Assembly: GCF_027409185.1 (NCBI RefSeq)
Contig: NC_084463.1
Span: 71,099,852-71,163,851 of the forward strand
Length of the DNA stretch: 64,000 bases
Source: Cynocephalus volans
Taxonomy: Eukaryota; Chordata; Mammalia; Dermoptera; Cynocephalidae
Reading direction: 5' to 3'
A program made the position numbers and the translations under genes. The notes beneath the pieces are model-generated. The model had not been told where the DNA came from and made no database searches. It was given only the letters and a program-made list of their open reading frames with translations. Below are positions 47,350-57,774 of this stretch, piece after piece. The first letter of the stretch is position 1. The number at the start of each line of letters is the position of its first letter.

Positions 47350-47739
47350 CAGGGGTTGTTGCTTCTGGTATCAGAGGATGGCCCACCAGCCTAAGGGAAA
47401 GAATACAACACTGCTAGACTAGAGGATAATGAAAAAGAATATATCCATTCATTTGTTTAAGAACAGGCAAAACTAATCTACCATTATAGAAATCAGAACA
47501 GTCATTGCTTATGTGGAATGAGGGTTGACTGGAAAGGGCATGAAGAACTTTCTGGGGTGATGAGAAGGCTTTGTATCTTGTTTGGTTGTCAAAATGCATC
47601 AAATTGGACACATAAAACCTGTGCATTTCAATGTATGCAGACTTTGCCTTAGAGGAAAACAAAAAGATGAGAAGTCTTTAAAATATATTAAAAGAATCTC
47701 ATCTCCCCCCACAAAAAAGTGAAAAAAGTTATTTTCTCA
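47350..47739. other. unassigned intergenic DNA
   Basis: No recognised feature. Confidence 0.4.
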
Positions 47740-47975
47740 GAGAAGCTTTTCCCAACTGCCATACACAATCCACTACTCGCCCTTTGTTACAGATTGTCAT
47801 TTTACTGTATTTTCTTACATAGCCTTATCAAAATTTGTGATATTAATTGCTCATATACTTTGTTTCAGTAAATTTAAGCTTTATGAGAACTAGGACCATC
47901 ACTCTTTTTCACCATTGTGTATTTATACCTAGCACAGTGTTTAACACATGGCAGATATGTGATAAATATTCATAG
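47740..47975 (+). repeat. L2 LINE 3' end
   Basis: CAGAGAAGCTTTTCCCAACT, GAGAACTAGGACCATCACTC, CTAGCACAGTGTTTAACACA and TGTGATAAATATTCATAGG follow the L2 3' terminal order in sense. Confidence 0.65.
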
Positions 47976-48297
47976 GAAGAAAGAAAAGAGGGGAAAAAAG
48001 GAATAAAAAAAATTAAAGAAATATCTTTGCCCATCAGTAAAAAAAAGCATGCTATTTGTCAAAACTCACCCCAGCTTCCATCTTTATTTCACTGTATTAG
48101 CATTAAAACTTTCAGCCTGATTGGGACAAGCACTACCAGGTAATAAACATATTATCAAACGACCGTAATTAAAACAATGTGTTAGTTACATCTAGATGCT
48201 ATGATGATGAAAGTATAGACAGCACACTTTTAAACAGACACCATACTTTTAAATCTTGTCAGGAATAACGTCCCTTCCAGTAATATTTCTTTTCTTA
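47976..48297. other. unassigned intergenic DNA
   Basis: A-rich, no recognised feature. Confidence 0.4.
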
Positions 48298-49545
48298 AAT
48301 TTTGATTGACAGTTATATATTTATGGGGTACAAGGTGATGTTTTGATATACATTTACAATGTAGAATGATTAAATCAAGTTAATTAAAAAATCCATTACC
48401 TTGCATGCTTTTTTTGTGTGTGTGTGGTGAAAAAACTTCAAATCTACTATCTTGGCAATTTAAAAATATACAAAGTCGTATTTCATGAGTCAGAACAAGT
48501 CACATTGTCTAGATTGATATCAGTGATGTCACAGTGACTAATACAGTTTACCACAATACGAATCTTTCAGTGTCAATGTTTATAAAGAATTTATAATGAT
48601 ACTAACAATGTCTTACTGTTAAAGAAAAAGGGATGTAATCCCATTTATCTATTTTTCCTATTGTTGCCTGTGCTTTTGGAGTCAAATCTAAAAAATCATT
48701 TTCCAAACCAATGTAGTGTAGTTTTTTCCCTGTTCTCTTCTAGTAGTTTGACAGTTTCAGGTCTTATGTTTAAGTCTTTAAGCCAATTTTTTTTTGGCAG
48801 GGGGCAGGGTGGCAGGCAGCTGGCTGGTGCCAGGAACTGAACTTATGACCTTGGGGTTATAAGGCTGTGCCCTAAGCAACTGAGCTAACCAGCCAGCCTT
48901 TTAATCCATTTTGAGTTAACTTGTATATGTGGTGTGAGATAAAAGTCCAATGTTCTGTGTGTGGATATCTAGTTTCCTAGCACTATTTATGGAAGAGATT
49001 GTCCTTTTCCCAGTGTGTGTCCTTGTCAAAAATTAATTGACTGTAAAAGTGTGGGTCCATTTCTGGGCTCTCTATTCCATTCCATTGGTCTATTTGTCTG
49101 CTTTTTATGCCCGTACTGTGTTGTTTTCATTACTATCACTTTGTAAAATAGTTTGAAGTCAATTGGTGTGATACCTCCAGCTTTTTTTTTTCTCATGATT
49201 TCCTAGGCTATTTGGATTTTTTGTGGTTCCATATGAATTTTAGAATTGGTTTTTCTATTTCTATGAAAAATGACATTGGAATTTTGATGGAGATTGCATC
49301 AAAATCTGTAAATTGCTTTGGGAGGTATGGACATTTTAGCAATGTTAATTCTTCTAATCCATGAACATGGGATATCTTCCCATTTATTTGTTTTTCTCAA
49401 TTTTTCATTAACATTTTGTATTCCGTGTACAGGCATTTTACCTCCTTGGTTAAATTTATTCCTAAGTATTATTCATTCATTATTTGACGGACACTTGACT
49501 ATTCAAGTTTGTGCTTATACAAATAAAACTTCCATGAAGATTTGT
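48298..49545 (-). mobile_element. L1 LINE 3' UTR and ORF2 end, antisense
   Basis: Reverse complement of L1: ATATTTATGGGGTACAAGGT and ATTACCTTGCATGC (3' UTR), then CCATTTATCTATTTTTCCTA, GGGTCCATTTCTGGGCTCTC, TCCATTGGTCTATTTGTCTG and GATGGAGATTGCATCAAAAT (ORF2 end). A SINE at 48789-48899 interrupts it. Compared with 49555-50710 it is closer to consensus, hence probably younger. Confidence 0.85.
48789..48899 (-). mobile_element. tRNA-Ile-type SINE inside L1
   Basis: On the minus strand: GGCTGGTTAGCTCAGTTGCT (A-box region), GGGCACAGCCTTATAACCCC, a degraded B box, CCAGCCAGCTG and an A-tail (T-run on the plus strand at 48789-48795). L1 text continues on both sides (TTTAAGCCAATTTT / TTTTAATCCATTTTGAG). 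Same family as 4109-4217. Confidence 0.85.
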
Positions 49546-49554
49546 CTATAAGTG

Positions 49555-50710
49555 TTTGTGTGGACATGCACATTTCTCTTGCCTCAATACCTAGAAGTGT
49601 AATGGCTGGATCATATGGTAGATTTATAGTAAACTTTTTAGGAAAAATGTCAAGCTGTTTTCCAAAGTGATTTTACTATTTTTACATCCCCACTAGCAGT
49701 TTGAGAATTCTAGGTACTGTACCATTCTCAAAACACTTGTTTGTTCAGTACTTTTGAATTGAAACATTTTAGTGGGCATCTATTAGTATCTCATTATGGT
49801 TTTAATTTTAAATAAGATGCTGAAAATCTGTGTGCTATTTGTCATCTGTATATCTTACTTAGTGAAATGTCTTCACATTTTTTTGTCTGTTTTTATATTG
49901 GGTTATTTGTTTTCTTATTGAGATGTAAGAGTTTATTTTTCTAAAGTCATATTCAGATTTATTGTCCAAATGTTTTATCTTAGGTAAAGGTTTGTCACTT
50001 CATTTCCATAACATGGCTTATGAACAATAAGAGTTTAAAATCTTTATAAAGAACAAATTAAAAATATTTACTTTTACAGTTTAAGATTTTGCATCTTCTT
50101 TACAAAATCTTTGTCATATCCAAGACTACTGAGAATATCTCTTATTTTCCAATAGTAGTTTTGTAGTTTTAACACTTACATTTAGATCTATGATCAATAT
50201 CAAGCTAATTTCTATGTCCGAAAAGAGGTAAGGGTCAATGCTCATTTTTTTGTACATGGTTGTCTAATTGTCCCATACCATTATTGAAAAGATTTCTCTC
50301 ATTGAATTGCCTTGAATTTTGTCATATCTATTGACTATATATTTGTGTGTCTATTTCTGGATCTATAGTTTCTTCCAATGATCTCTCTCTATATATATAT
50401 ATTTTTTATGCCAATAACATATTTTTTATTATAGTTTCATAATATATCTTAAATAATGAGTTTCAACTTTCTTAACCTGTTGACTATTCTAAGACCTTTC
50501 ATTTTCTGTACAAATTTCAGAATAAGCTTTTAATTTCTACCAAAAAAAAAAAGCCTGCTGGTATTTTGATTAAGATTACTGTGTATCTATAGCTCAGTTT
50601 GGGGAGAATTGACATCTTAACAATATTGAGTCTTCCAATCCATAAACACTCTAATTTCTCCATTTATTTGGGTCTTCAATTTCTAAGAATACTTTATAGC
50701 GTTAAAGTGT
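49555..50710 (-). mobile_element. older L1M LINE, antisense
   Basis: Reverse complement of an L1M 3' UTR (AATGGCTGGATCATATGGTA, GCTGTTTTCCAAAGTGATTT, TAGTGGGCATCTATTAGTAT) running into ORF2 (CATATCCAAGACTACTGAGA, GGTTGTCTAATTGTCCCATA, TTGACATCTTAACAATATTG). It lies directly after the younger L1 in the same orientation. Confidence 0.8.
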
Positions 50711-51346
50711 CTTACACATATTTTGGCACCCAAACTGTTAAATGGGCATCATGAAAGCCCGTATCCCGTAAGGTTATGAATTCTGTAAGAATATACACAT
50801 AGAGTGCATCATAAGAACGTAGCAGCCCCACCACCAGCACCACTTGCCAAACAACCAGAGGACATATTGCAATGAAGGAAAAAATCTTAAAGACTGAGTA
50901 TTTATTTTAAGAACTATTTGACAAAATGATTTAGCAAGTCTAATATGATTCCAAATCTGCTCTTTTAATCATTGTTATTCTATCTTCCAATCAAAGAGTG
51001 GCACTCCACCTTATTGTATGCTGTTAGGATTTGTTAGTTAATGACTTCGATTCAGAAATTTAAAATATTTTTGAATATAAGTTAAAATACTTTCATTGGC
51101 TTCTCCACTCTCTTACCTCAGAATTCCACCATCACTCACACCTCCCACTCCTTCGTCCCTGTTGTCACATACCATGTTGTACTTATTTATATTAATAATC
51201 TTTGGTTCTCTATACAATTACTCTTTCTTTCAAAATAATTCTTTCCAAACAGAAATGCTAACGTATGTGACAGCTTGTAAGACCTTCTTTAACAGACTAG
51301 AATAGAATGCTCTTATTCTTTAAACACAAGAAGGTTAAAAGATCTA
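50711..51346. other. unassigned intergenic DNA
   Basis: No recognised feature. Confidence 0.4.
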
Positions 51347-51907
51347 TGGTCATGGGCTGCATAACAACATTTCTGCCAATGATAGACCATGTATATGGTG
51401 GTGATCCCATAAGATTACAATGGAGCTGAAAATTCCTATCATGTAGTGACATCACAGCACAAGTTTATTGTTTTCTATAAATTTGGTGGAGTATTTATAA
51501 ATTCTACAGTAGTGCACAGTAATGTCCTAGACCTTCACAATCACTCACCACTCACTCACTGACTCACCCAGAGCAACTTCAGTCCTGTAAGCTCCATTCA
51601 TGGAAAGTGCCCTACACAGGTGTGCCATTTGAAATCTTTTATACCATATTTACTGTACCTTTTTTATGTTCAGATATGTTTAGGTATACCTACTGGCCAT
51701 TGTTACAACTGTCTACAGTATTCAGTACACTTTTAAACGTGCCACACAGGTTTGTAGCCTAGGAGCCATAGGCTATACCATATAGCCTGAGTTGTATAGT
51801 AAGCTATACCATCTAGTTTGTGTATACATGTGATGATTGCACAACAACAAAATCATCTGACACATTTCTCAGAACCTATCCTCTGTTGTTAAGTGACCCA
51901 TGACTAT
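51347..51907. mobile_element. Tigger/pogo-type DNA transposon, internally deleted
   Basis: The terminal repeats face each other: left GTCATGGGCTGCATAACAAC, right (reverse complement) GTCATGGGTCACTTAACAAC. TA precedes the left end. Internal words TCCCATAAGATTACAATGGA, CCTTCACAATCACTCACCAC and GTAGCCTAGGAGCCATAGGC follow a well-known human Tigger element. Only about 560 bp remain and no transposase frame. The Tigger subfamily is not assigned. It ends about 330 bp upstream of the DUXA-like retrocopy. Confidence 0.8.
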
Positions 51908-52233
51908 GATATGCTTTGTGCACTGAATTTCTAGCAATATACTCATAACTTAGATGAATTACTATCTTCTATAGTAAAACAGTTTATTCAGAATAATCTA
52001 ATGCTCTGATGCCATTCCATGAAAAAGGTACATTTTATTCTTTCCTGTGGAATAAATTTTCTCTTCTGCAGATTCCCCAGGGTCTAGTACAACTATAGTT
52101 TGTAGGCACACTTCAAAGGCATGGCTTAAATGCATGTTTTTCCATTCTGAACCATTCTTAAAATTTTGTTTTATGTCAAGTTTCTTATCAATTTGTCTCC
52201 TAGGTGGATGCTTAGACACCATACTCTTCCAAT

Positions 52234-52779
52234 ATGTCCCAAGCCAAGTTTCTAAACAAGATTGTATCAACAGATTGTAGGCGCAGTCGCACCAAATTCA
52301 CAGAAGATCAATTGAAAATTCTTATCAATGCCTTTGAACAAAATCCTTACCCAGGTTATGCTACCAAACAAAAACTTGCTTTAGAAATCAACACTGAAGA
52401 GTCAAGAATCCAGACTTGGTTTCAGAATCGAAGAGCTAGGCACCAACTTCAGAATAGGCACCAACTTCAGAAAAGACCAGACCTTGGGAAGACTTTAGAA
52501 TCAAGCCAAAGCCATGATCACCTTGAAGAACAGACTCAAAGTAGAGAACCCAGGCGGTGTCGTACCAGTTATACCTCCTCTCAATTACACACCCTCATTG
52601 AGGCATTTATGATCAACCCTTACCCTGGGTTTCATTTCAGAGAACAACTTGCCAAAGAAATTGGAGTTCCAGAGTCAAGAGTCCAAACTTGGTTTCAAAA
52701 TCGAAGAAATAAATTACATGCCTGGAGAAAAAGAGAACTACATGAGTCCTTAGAACAAGACCAGGGACAAGACTTCTGA
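52234..52779 (+). CDS. DUXA: DUXA-like double-homeobox retrocopy, intact homeodomains
   Basis: A 181-codon frame with two homeodomains. Homeodomain 1 spans residues about 15-74 and homeodomain 2 about 106-165; each has the helix-3 core WFQNRR (residues 62-67 and 153-158) with Asn51 present (N65, N156). Both carry NPYPG between helices 1 and 2. The sequence matches DUXA, a PRD-type double-homeobox transcription factor of the early embryo that binds DNA in the nucleus. The ATG starts at the equivalent of the DUXA start, with 14 residues before homeodomain 1. DUXA is a multi-exon gene, but this frame has no intron, so it is a processed retrocopy. Oddities: Thr at homeodomain position 47 in both domains, an 18-bp tandem duplication after homeodomain 1, and an early TGA. 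Intronless DUXA copies are common in primates and usually counted as pseudogenes; expression cannot be judged here. Confidence 0.88.
   Translation: MSQAKFLNKIVSTDCRRSRTKFTEDQLKILINAFEQNPYPGYATKQKLALEINTEESRIQTWFQNRRARHQLQNRHQLQKRPDLGKTLESSQSHDHLEEQTQSREPRRCRTSYTSSQLHTLIEAFMINPYPGFHFREQLAKEIGVPESRVQTWFQNRRNKLHAWRKRELHESLEQDQGQDF
52438..52473 (+). repeat. 18-bp in-frame tandem duplication in the retrocopy
   Basis: AGGCACCAACTTCAGAAT followed by AGGCACCAACTTCAGAAA encodes two copies of a six-residue block RHQLQ[NK] (residues 69-80) at the end of homeodomain 1. It differs by one base, keeps the frame, and lengthens the linker by six residues relative to human DUXA as I remember it. Confidence 0.9.
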
Positions 52780-53075
52780 AATGAAGTTCAAGGTATACAA
52801 GGTACACAAAATGGCACCAACTTCACTAGCAACTCTTATTTCTCTGGAGCCAGAACATGAACAAAGAGACAAATTCAGTGTATTTGATATCATCATCCTG
52901 GAACCTATATCTGTCTTCCTGGGAATCTACCCTTCTGAGTCTGCCAGCTGAGTTTTCTGGAGATGGTAAACAGAACTTCAGGAGGCAGAGACTGGTACAA
53001 GAGACACCATAGAGCCCTACCGACCCAGCCTGGCTCCAGAGTTCAACAGACCTTGAGACAATGAAAATAAACTTA
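52780..53075 (+). pseudogene. orphaned DUXA C-terminus and 3' UTR
   Basis: After the TGA at 52777-52779 the same frame stays open for 26 codons and ends at a TGA at 52858-52860. It reads as the DUXA tail, including a TQNGTNFTS-type stretch and a final FSGART. The premature TGA is therefore a single lesion in a 208-codon frame, not a frameshift. A possible polyadenylation signal AATAAA is at 53066-53071. No poly(A) tail or target duplication is visible, consistent with an old insertion. Confidence 0.8.
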
Positions 53076-53342
53076 GTAATAATATTTTAGTCATCACAGT
53101 CATGATTGATTCAAGCAAAAATCATCAACTGATGTTCAAACCTTAAAGTCTGTCGAAGACATATATACATCATCTCAAAGAATCTCCACACATACCTTTT
53201 TTTAAAAGGAAAACTGGTAATTTTGCAGTGACAAAAACTGGGCTCTACCTTAACCAAGTGGCTGAAATTCACTTCCCCAGTAATGGCACAAACCAGCATG
53301 AGGTGCCTGCCAACATGATTCACTAGGAAGGACACAAGATGC
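53076..53342. other. unassigned intergenic DNA
   Basis: No recognised feature. Confidence 0.4.
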
Positions 53343-53409
53343 AATGTTATAACACCAAAGTCAAGGGTTCAGATCCCCAACCCCACCAGCTGCAAAAAAA
53401 AAAAAAAAA
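53343..53409 (+). mobile_element. tRNA-Ile-type SINE, 5'-truncated
   Basis: TGTTATAACACCAAAGTCAA, GGGTTCAGATCCCC (B box), CCACCAGCTGC and an A17 tail (53393-53409). Same family as at 331-437 and 4109-4217. Confidence 0.8.
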
Positions 53410-53671
53410 TCTTCTGTGTTATTGACAAAGTAAGCTGAAATCACAAGGAAGCAAGAAGCAAACTCAAATTGAGTGACGGTCTACAAAGTAACGTCCCTGT
53501 GCTCTCCAACAATGAATTGAGTAACAACAGAAATGGAGAAAAGGCCAGTTGACTCAATATTTAGAAAGTACATTTTCTGAAGAGCTCTCTTATGCATAGC
53601 GTATGCTACCACTTATGTTTTAAAAAAAAATCTGACGTGTTTGTTCCTAAGACTGTGTCCATTTTCCTTAG
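53410..53671. other. unassigned intergenic DNA
   Basis: No recognised feature. Confidence 0.4.
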
Positions 53672-54215
53672 AGAAAACAGAATTTTTTAAATTGTGGTAA
53701 AGCATATATATGACAATTTAATCATTTTCAGTATACAGTTAAGTACATTCACATTGTTAAACCTCACCACCATCCATCTCCAGAACCCTTTTGATTTTGT
53801 AAAATTGAAACTCTCTACCTATTAAATAATTCCCCATTGCCCCCTCCCTCAGCCACTGGCAATCACCATTCTTTTTGTCTCTGCAAAGTTGAATGTTCTA
53901 GGTACTTAATAAGTGGGCTCATGCAATCTTTGTCCTCTTGGGTCTGACTTATTTCATTTAGCATAATGTCTTCAGGGTTCACCCATATTGCAGCATGTGA
54001 CAGAACTGTCTTTTTAAGGCTAATATTTCATTGTATGAATGTAATATTTATATGTATTGTACAACACATGGGTTGTTTCCACCTTCTTGGCTATTGTGAA
54101 TAACGCTGCTATGAACATTGGTGTACAAGTATCTGTTTTACTTCTCTCAATTCTTTTGGGTACTTACCCAGAAGTGGAATTGCTAGACCATATACTAAAT
54201 TTTTAAACAGATGTT
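53672..54215 (-). mobile_element. L1M 3' UTR fragment, antisense
   Basis: Reverse complement of an L1M 3' UTR: TTTTCAGTATACAGTTAAGT, CATCCATCTCCAGAACCCTT, TTCATTTAGCATAATGTCTT, CATGGGTTGTTTCCACCTTC, TTGGCTATTGTGAATAACGC and TGGGTACTTACCCAGAAGTG. Long and unmistakable. Confidence 0.9.
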
Positions 54216-54569
54216 ATAAAGCAAAAAAGCTTATCTTGACTGTTTCTTACAAAATAGAAAGCAACCCATACATTCCTGGCAGCTGGTAGCCTTTTGTACT
54301 GTTAATATTAAAGCAACTTCTGTTTTAGCTGTTCTAGAAGACAAAATTATTCTTTTCCTCAGTGTTTTCCTCAGCTTTCTCAAGGTAACTTTGCCAGTTT
54401 TCAGGCCTCATGAAAGATTGTAAGAAGAAAGTGACCCTCAGGAGTCCACCTTTTAACTTCTCTTACAGTTAGAAATTAAGTCCACAAGGACATATTCTAC
54501 CCCTAGTGTCTGCTGGGCTTGTTGCGAGAAGCCCTGAAAAGGCCTTTAGGATTTGCTCCAGTGACAATA
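54216..54569. other. unassigned intergenic DNA
   Basis: No recognised feature. Confidence 0.4.
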
Positions 54570-54649
54570 TGAGGGGTCTTCAGAAAGTTCATGGACAGTT
54601 TCATATTATCTTTTCATTCTATTTTTCCACAAACTCTATGAGGTGCTCA
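54570..54649. mobile_element. mariner-type MITE, copy 3
   Basis: TGAGGGGTCTTCAGAAAGTT at the left and CTATGAGGTGCTCA at the right, with ATTATCTTTTCATTCTATTT in the middle. Flanking TA at 54568-54569 and 54650-54651. 80 bp, same family as 1565-1646. Confidence 0.8.
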
Positions 54650-55039
54650 TACAGGTCAGCAGAGAGATGCAGCAAAAGTAACCTTTCTCCAGAGGATTCA
54701 AACATTGACTTTTGACCATATAATGTTAACAGGCTTAGAAATTTGCAAAGTTAAGTTCCAGGTAAGCATGCCCCAGGATTCCTGCTGGTGTGCCAAGTGT
54801 CTTATCACTTAGACATTGCCAAGGTCAAGAACCAGCTATGTGTTCTTAACCCTTTCTGCCACATCTTCTGAAGTTTTCTAGAACTCGGAATTTACTCAAA
54901 TGTCACTACATTTTTCACTTGTTCGTTCAGTTGGTTTTCTTTGCAGGGTACTAGGGATTTAGAAACAAGTACGTCAATGTCTTACACTCAGGCATTCACA
55001 GCTAGTCGAAGAGTCAGACTGTGAGCAAACAATACAAGC
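54650..55039. other. unassigned intergenic DNA
   Basis: No recognised feature. Confidence 0.4.
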
Positions 55040-55300
55040 TTGAAATTAGACAGTCTGGATTCAAATTTTTGCTCCATTAGTCATTATCTATGTGACCTTG
55101 GACAAGTTCCTGGTCCAAAAGCCAAGGTAAGAATCGTATCTGAGAGGAGATTGTTCGGGGGTGTTTCCCTAGGTCATCCTATGTCACCAGTATATATTAA
55201 GCCTTGGTTTCCCCATCTATAATATGGAGATACTTCAAGATCATGCAGTAGGTGATTTCATTAAGGATTAAAGGAGAGGATGTAGAAAAAGTTAATGGCA
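55040..55300 (+). repeat. MIR SINE, interrupted
   Basis: AGACAGTCTGGATTCAAATT, CATTATCTATGTGACCTTGG, ACAAGTTCCTGG, then after about 90 bp of other sequence CCTTGGTTTCCCCATCTATA and TTCATTAAGGATTAAAGGAG. Order and strand match MIR. Confidence 0.75.
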
Positions 55301-55379
55301 ATACTATGTGTGTACTATTAACTATACAATAGGTAATAAGGGCAAGATAGGTGTGGTTGAACATGTGACTGGGATCAAA

Positions 55380-55800
55380 GGTGACATTTGAGCTGCAACC
55401 ACACAGTTTTGGCAGGTAGAGGGGAAGGAGGAAATATGCTTGGCAGGATAGTATTTCTTCTGCAATGCAGCAAAAGGGATGAAAGAGGGCAGTTGTACAA
55501 ACTGATGCATAGAAGTCAGAAGCCAGAATGAGGGCTTTGAATGCCACGAAATGGAGTCTTAATTCATTAGACAATGGGAAGTCATCAAAGGTTTCTACAT
55601 GGGGGAAAAGGGCATGATAACAGCCATGCTTAGGAAGCTGAGGCAGGTGACCATTTAGCAGGTTGCTGTAAGAATCTAGTAAGGTAGTAAAGAGGCCTGA
55701 ACCCAAGTGAAAAATGTGATAACAGAGAAGGGCGATAAAGCTCTGGAGGAATGGCTGGAATCTGAGCTGCTTGAGAGCGGGACCCTGCTTGTTCATCTTG
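55380..55800 (-). repeat. L2 LINE ORF2 fragment, antisense, fortuitously open
   Basis: The plus strand has GAGGGCTTTGAATGCC, AATTCATTAGACAATGGGAA and GGGGAAAAGGGCATGATAAC, the reverse complement of L2 near its HVTPLLK..WLP region. On the minus strand a frame stays open from 55796 to 55197 (199 codons), the longest in the window. Its middle aligns in frame with L2 (an H..L..HVETF..FPLS...L...KAL pattern), so it is fossil L2 sequence, not a gene. Confidence 0.6.
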
Positions 55801-56299
55801 ATCTGTCAATGGCTGGCAAATGGGTATTTAGCAAATGTTTACTGAATGAAGGGAAGAGGGAAAGATGAAAAAAATGAAAATGTCTAGGAGTAGTAACATG
55901 TGATGAACCATAGAACGGGATCATTCAAAATTAGGATAGACATCTTCCTGCATACTAGGGAAGAAAAAGATTCGATTTCCTGCATCAGTCGGGGTTTAAA
56001 ATATATACATTTGTGTGTGTGTACACAGGCACTAAATGCAGAGAACACGATTTATAATAACTAGAGAACAAACTCATGTAAATGGTGGTTTAAAAGTCAC
56101 TCTGATAGTGGTGCATTGACTTCTATTGCATTTTCAAAGACAATATCGGAGCCACCTACTCCTAACGGTCTTAGTGGAATGCAACATCCACCAATTGCAC
56201 ACCCCGTCCAAATTCCACCAAGACCAAACCCACAGAGAAAGGAGTTGTTTCCCTGTGGAGCTTATTCCCAGCCACTGTCATGAGACTGCAGCATCAGGT
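55801..56299. other. unassigned intergenic DNA
   Basis: No recognised feature. Confidence 0.4.
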
Positions 56300-56475
56300 A
56301 GTGGTAAGACTCCGGGCCTTAGCCTGCAAAGACCTAGAACTTCAGCTCTGACAGTTTGTAGCTCTGCAAGCTAGAATAAATCATTTCGCCCTCTATAAAA
56401 TGGAGATTGCAATCCCTGTCTGGCAGAGTAGTTGTGAAAACAGAGTAGGATGACACTGCAGGTGAAACAGGTGAC
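56300..56475 (+). repeat. MIR SINE fragment
   Basis: GACCTAGAACTTCAGCTCTG, AATAAATCATTTCGCCCTCT, ATAAAATGGAGATTGCAATC and AGAGTAGTTGTGAAAACAGA follow MIR in sense. Confidence 0.7.
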
Positions 56476-57774
56476 AATAATCACAACTTCCAATATCACT
56501 TCCACACACAGGCTTGGTTCTGTGTGTCCTCCACACACTAACTCTTGTGGCCCTAAGGTAGACGCTGTTTACCCACTCTTAATAATAAATGCTCAGTTAA
56601 TGGCTCTGATCATGGTTTTTGTGGGTTTTTCCATAAATTTTATCTCCCAGGATGGGTAACTTCTTAGTTTTGCTGCTGCTTATGTCACCACAGTCTGCCA
56701 CCCCTCCAAGTATAGTGTAGCATGGGACAGGACATGTCTTACAATTGCTTTAGTACAGGACCTTAACTGAGAAAAAATAAAACATAATGAAGATCCTAAA
56801 AGCACCCTATATTTTTCCCTTCAATGGTTATTGGAGAGTCTATGTCCTGACTCTAATCTCTAAGTAGAAAGAGGATGATTTGTAGGGGTTTTGTGTTTTT
56901 GATGTAATAAAATCAATATTTTACTCATCAGAATTGTAGGGTTGCAGAGGACAGATTAGCTAACAATGGCTTCTCCTCAAATGAAAAGCATCTGGAGCAG
57001 AGAAACTAGATTCTTCTTCCCAAGGGGCCTCAATGAGAGTATAGGCTTTTGCAAGGGATGGGTCCGAGCGGGCGCAGCCACAGGTGAGCAAGAGAGAAAA
57101 CGGGGCTGGAGGCCAGCATGGATGGCGTGTGCTCACACAAACCTGCAGTGACACCTCCCTGGAAAGACAAAAGCTATGCTCCAGGATGACTCTAGGCACG
57201 ATAGACAATGCCAAGTGTGGAGAGATGGAGAACTGGCATCGAGCAGGGTGAGACTCCAGAGGAAGTCTCAGGGAAAAATCCTTGCCCACTCATTGGTAAC
57301 TATTAGTGATCTGGGAATGACGCTCCTGTGGAACTTAAACCCCACACACGTGATATTTCAACTTCTTCCTAAAATCACAGGTTTGTGCTTTAGTTCAGGA
57401 GAGCCAAGGTTTCCAGTACAACATCTATTCTTTCCATGAAAGGGACCTCAGCCCTTTGTACCAAGTCAGAGTTCACCAAAGACTTATGGACAGAGGAGAG
57501 GAGGGGCTAAGTGTTGCTACACTGAAAACGTGGTGAGTAGCCCCCCGAGGGGTCTGCCTTGGCCAGGTCAGTTTTTTACCCCACATTGTCTCTTCTGCTT
57601 CCTTCTGAGTTCTGATGACCAGACTCCCTGCCCCAGTGGTTATGCCACCCCTGTACCTGAGGCCAGCTCCTAACCACTGAGAATGGATTCTCAGCACTGA
57701 GGAACACAAAAGACAAGGACCACGCAGGCCTGTCCTCTAAAAGCTTATGACCATCCTGTGTGGGTAGAGACGTG
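56476..57774. other. unassigned intergenic DNA
   Basis: About 1.3 kb, no supportable gene. Overlapping frames at 56960-57830 occur on both strands with no domain. Confidence 0.4.

Noticed and set aside
51998-52270. 90-codon antisense frame overlapping the DUXA-like start
   Set aside because: It lies opposite the retrocopy 5' region and has no domain; a shadow frame.
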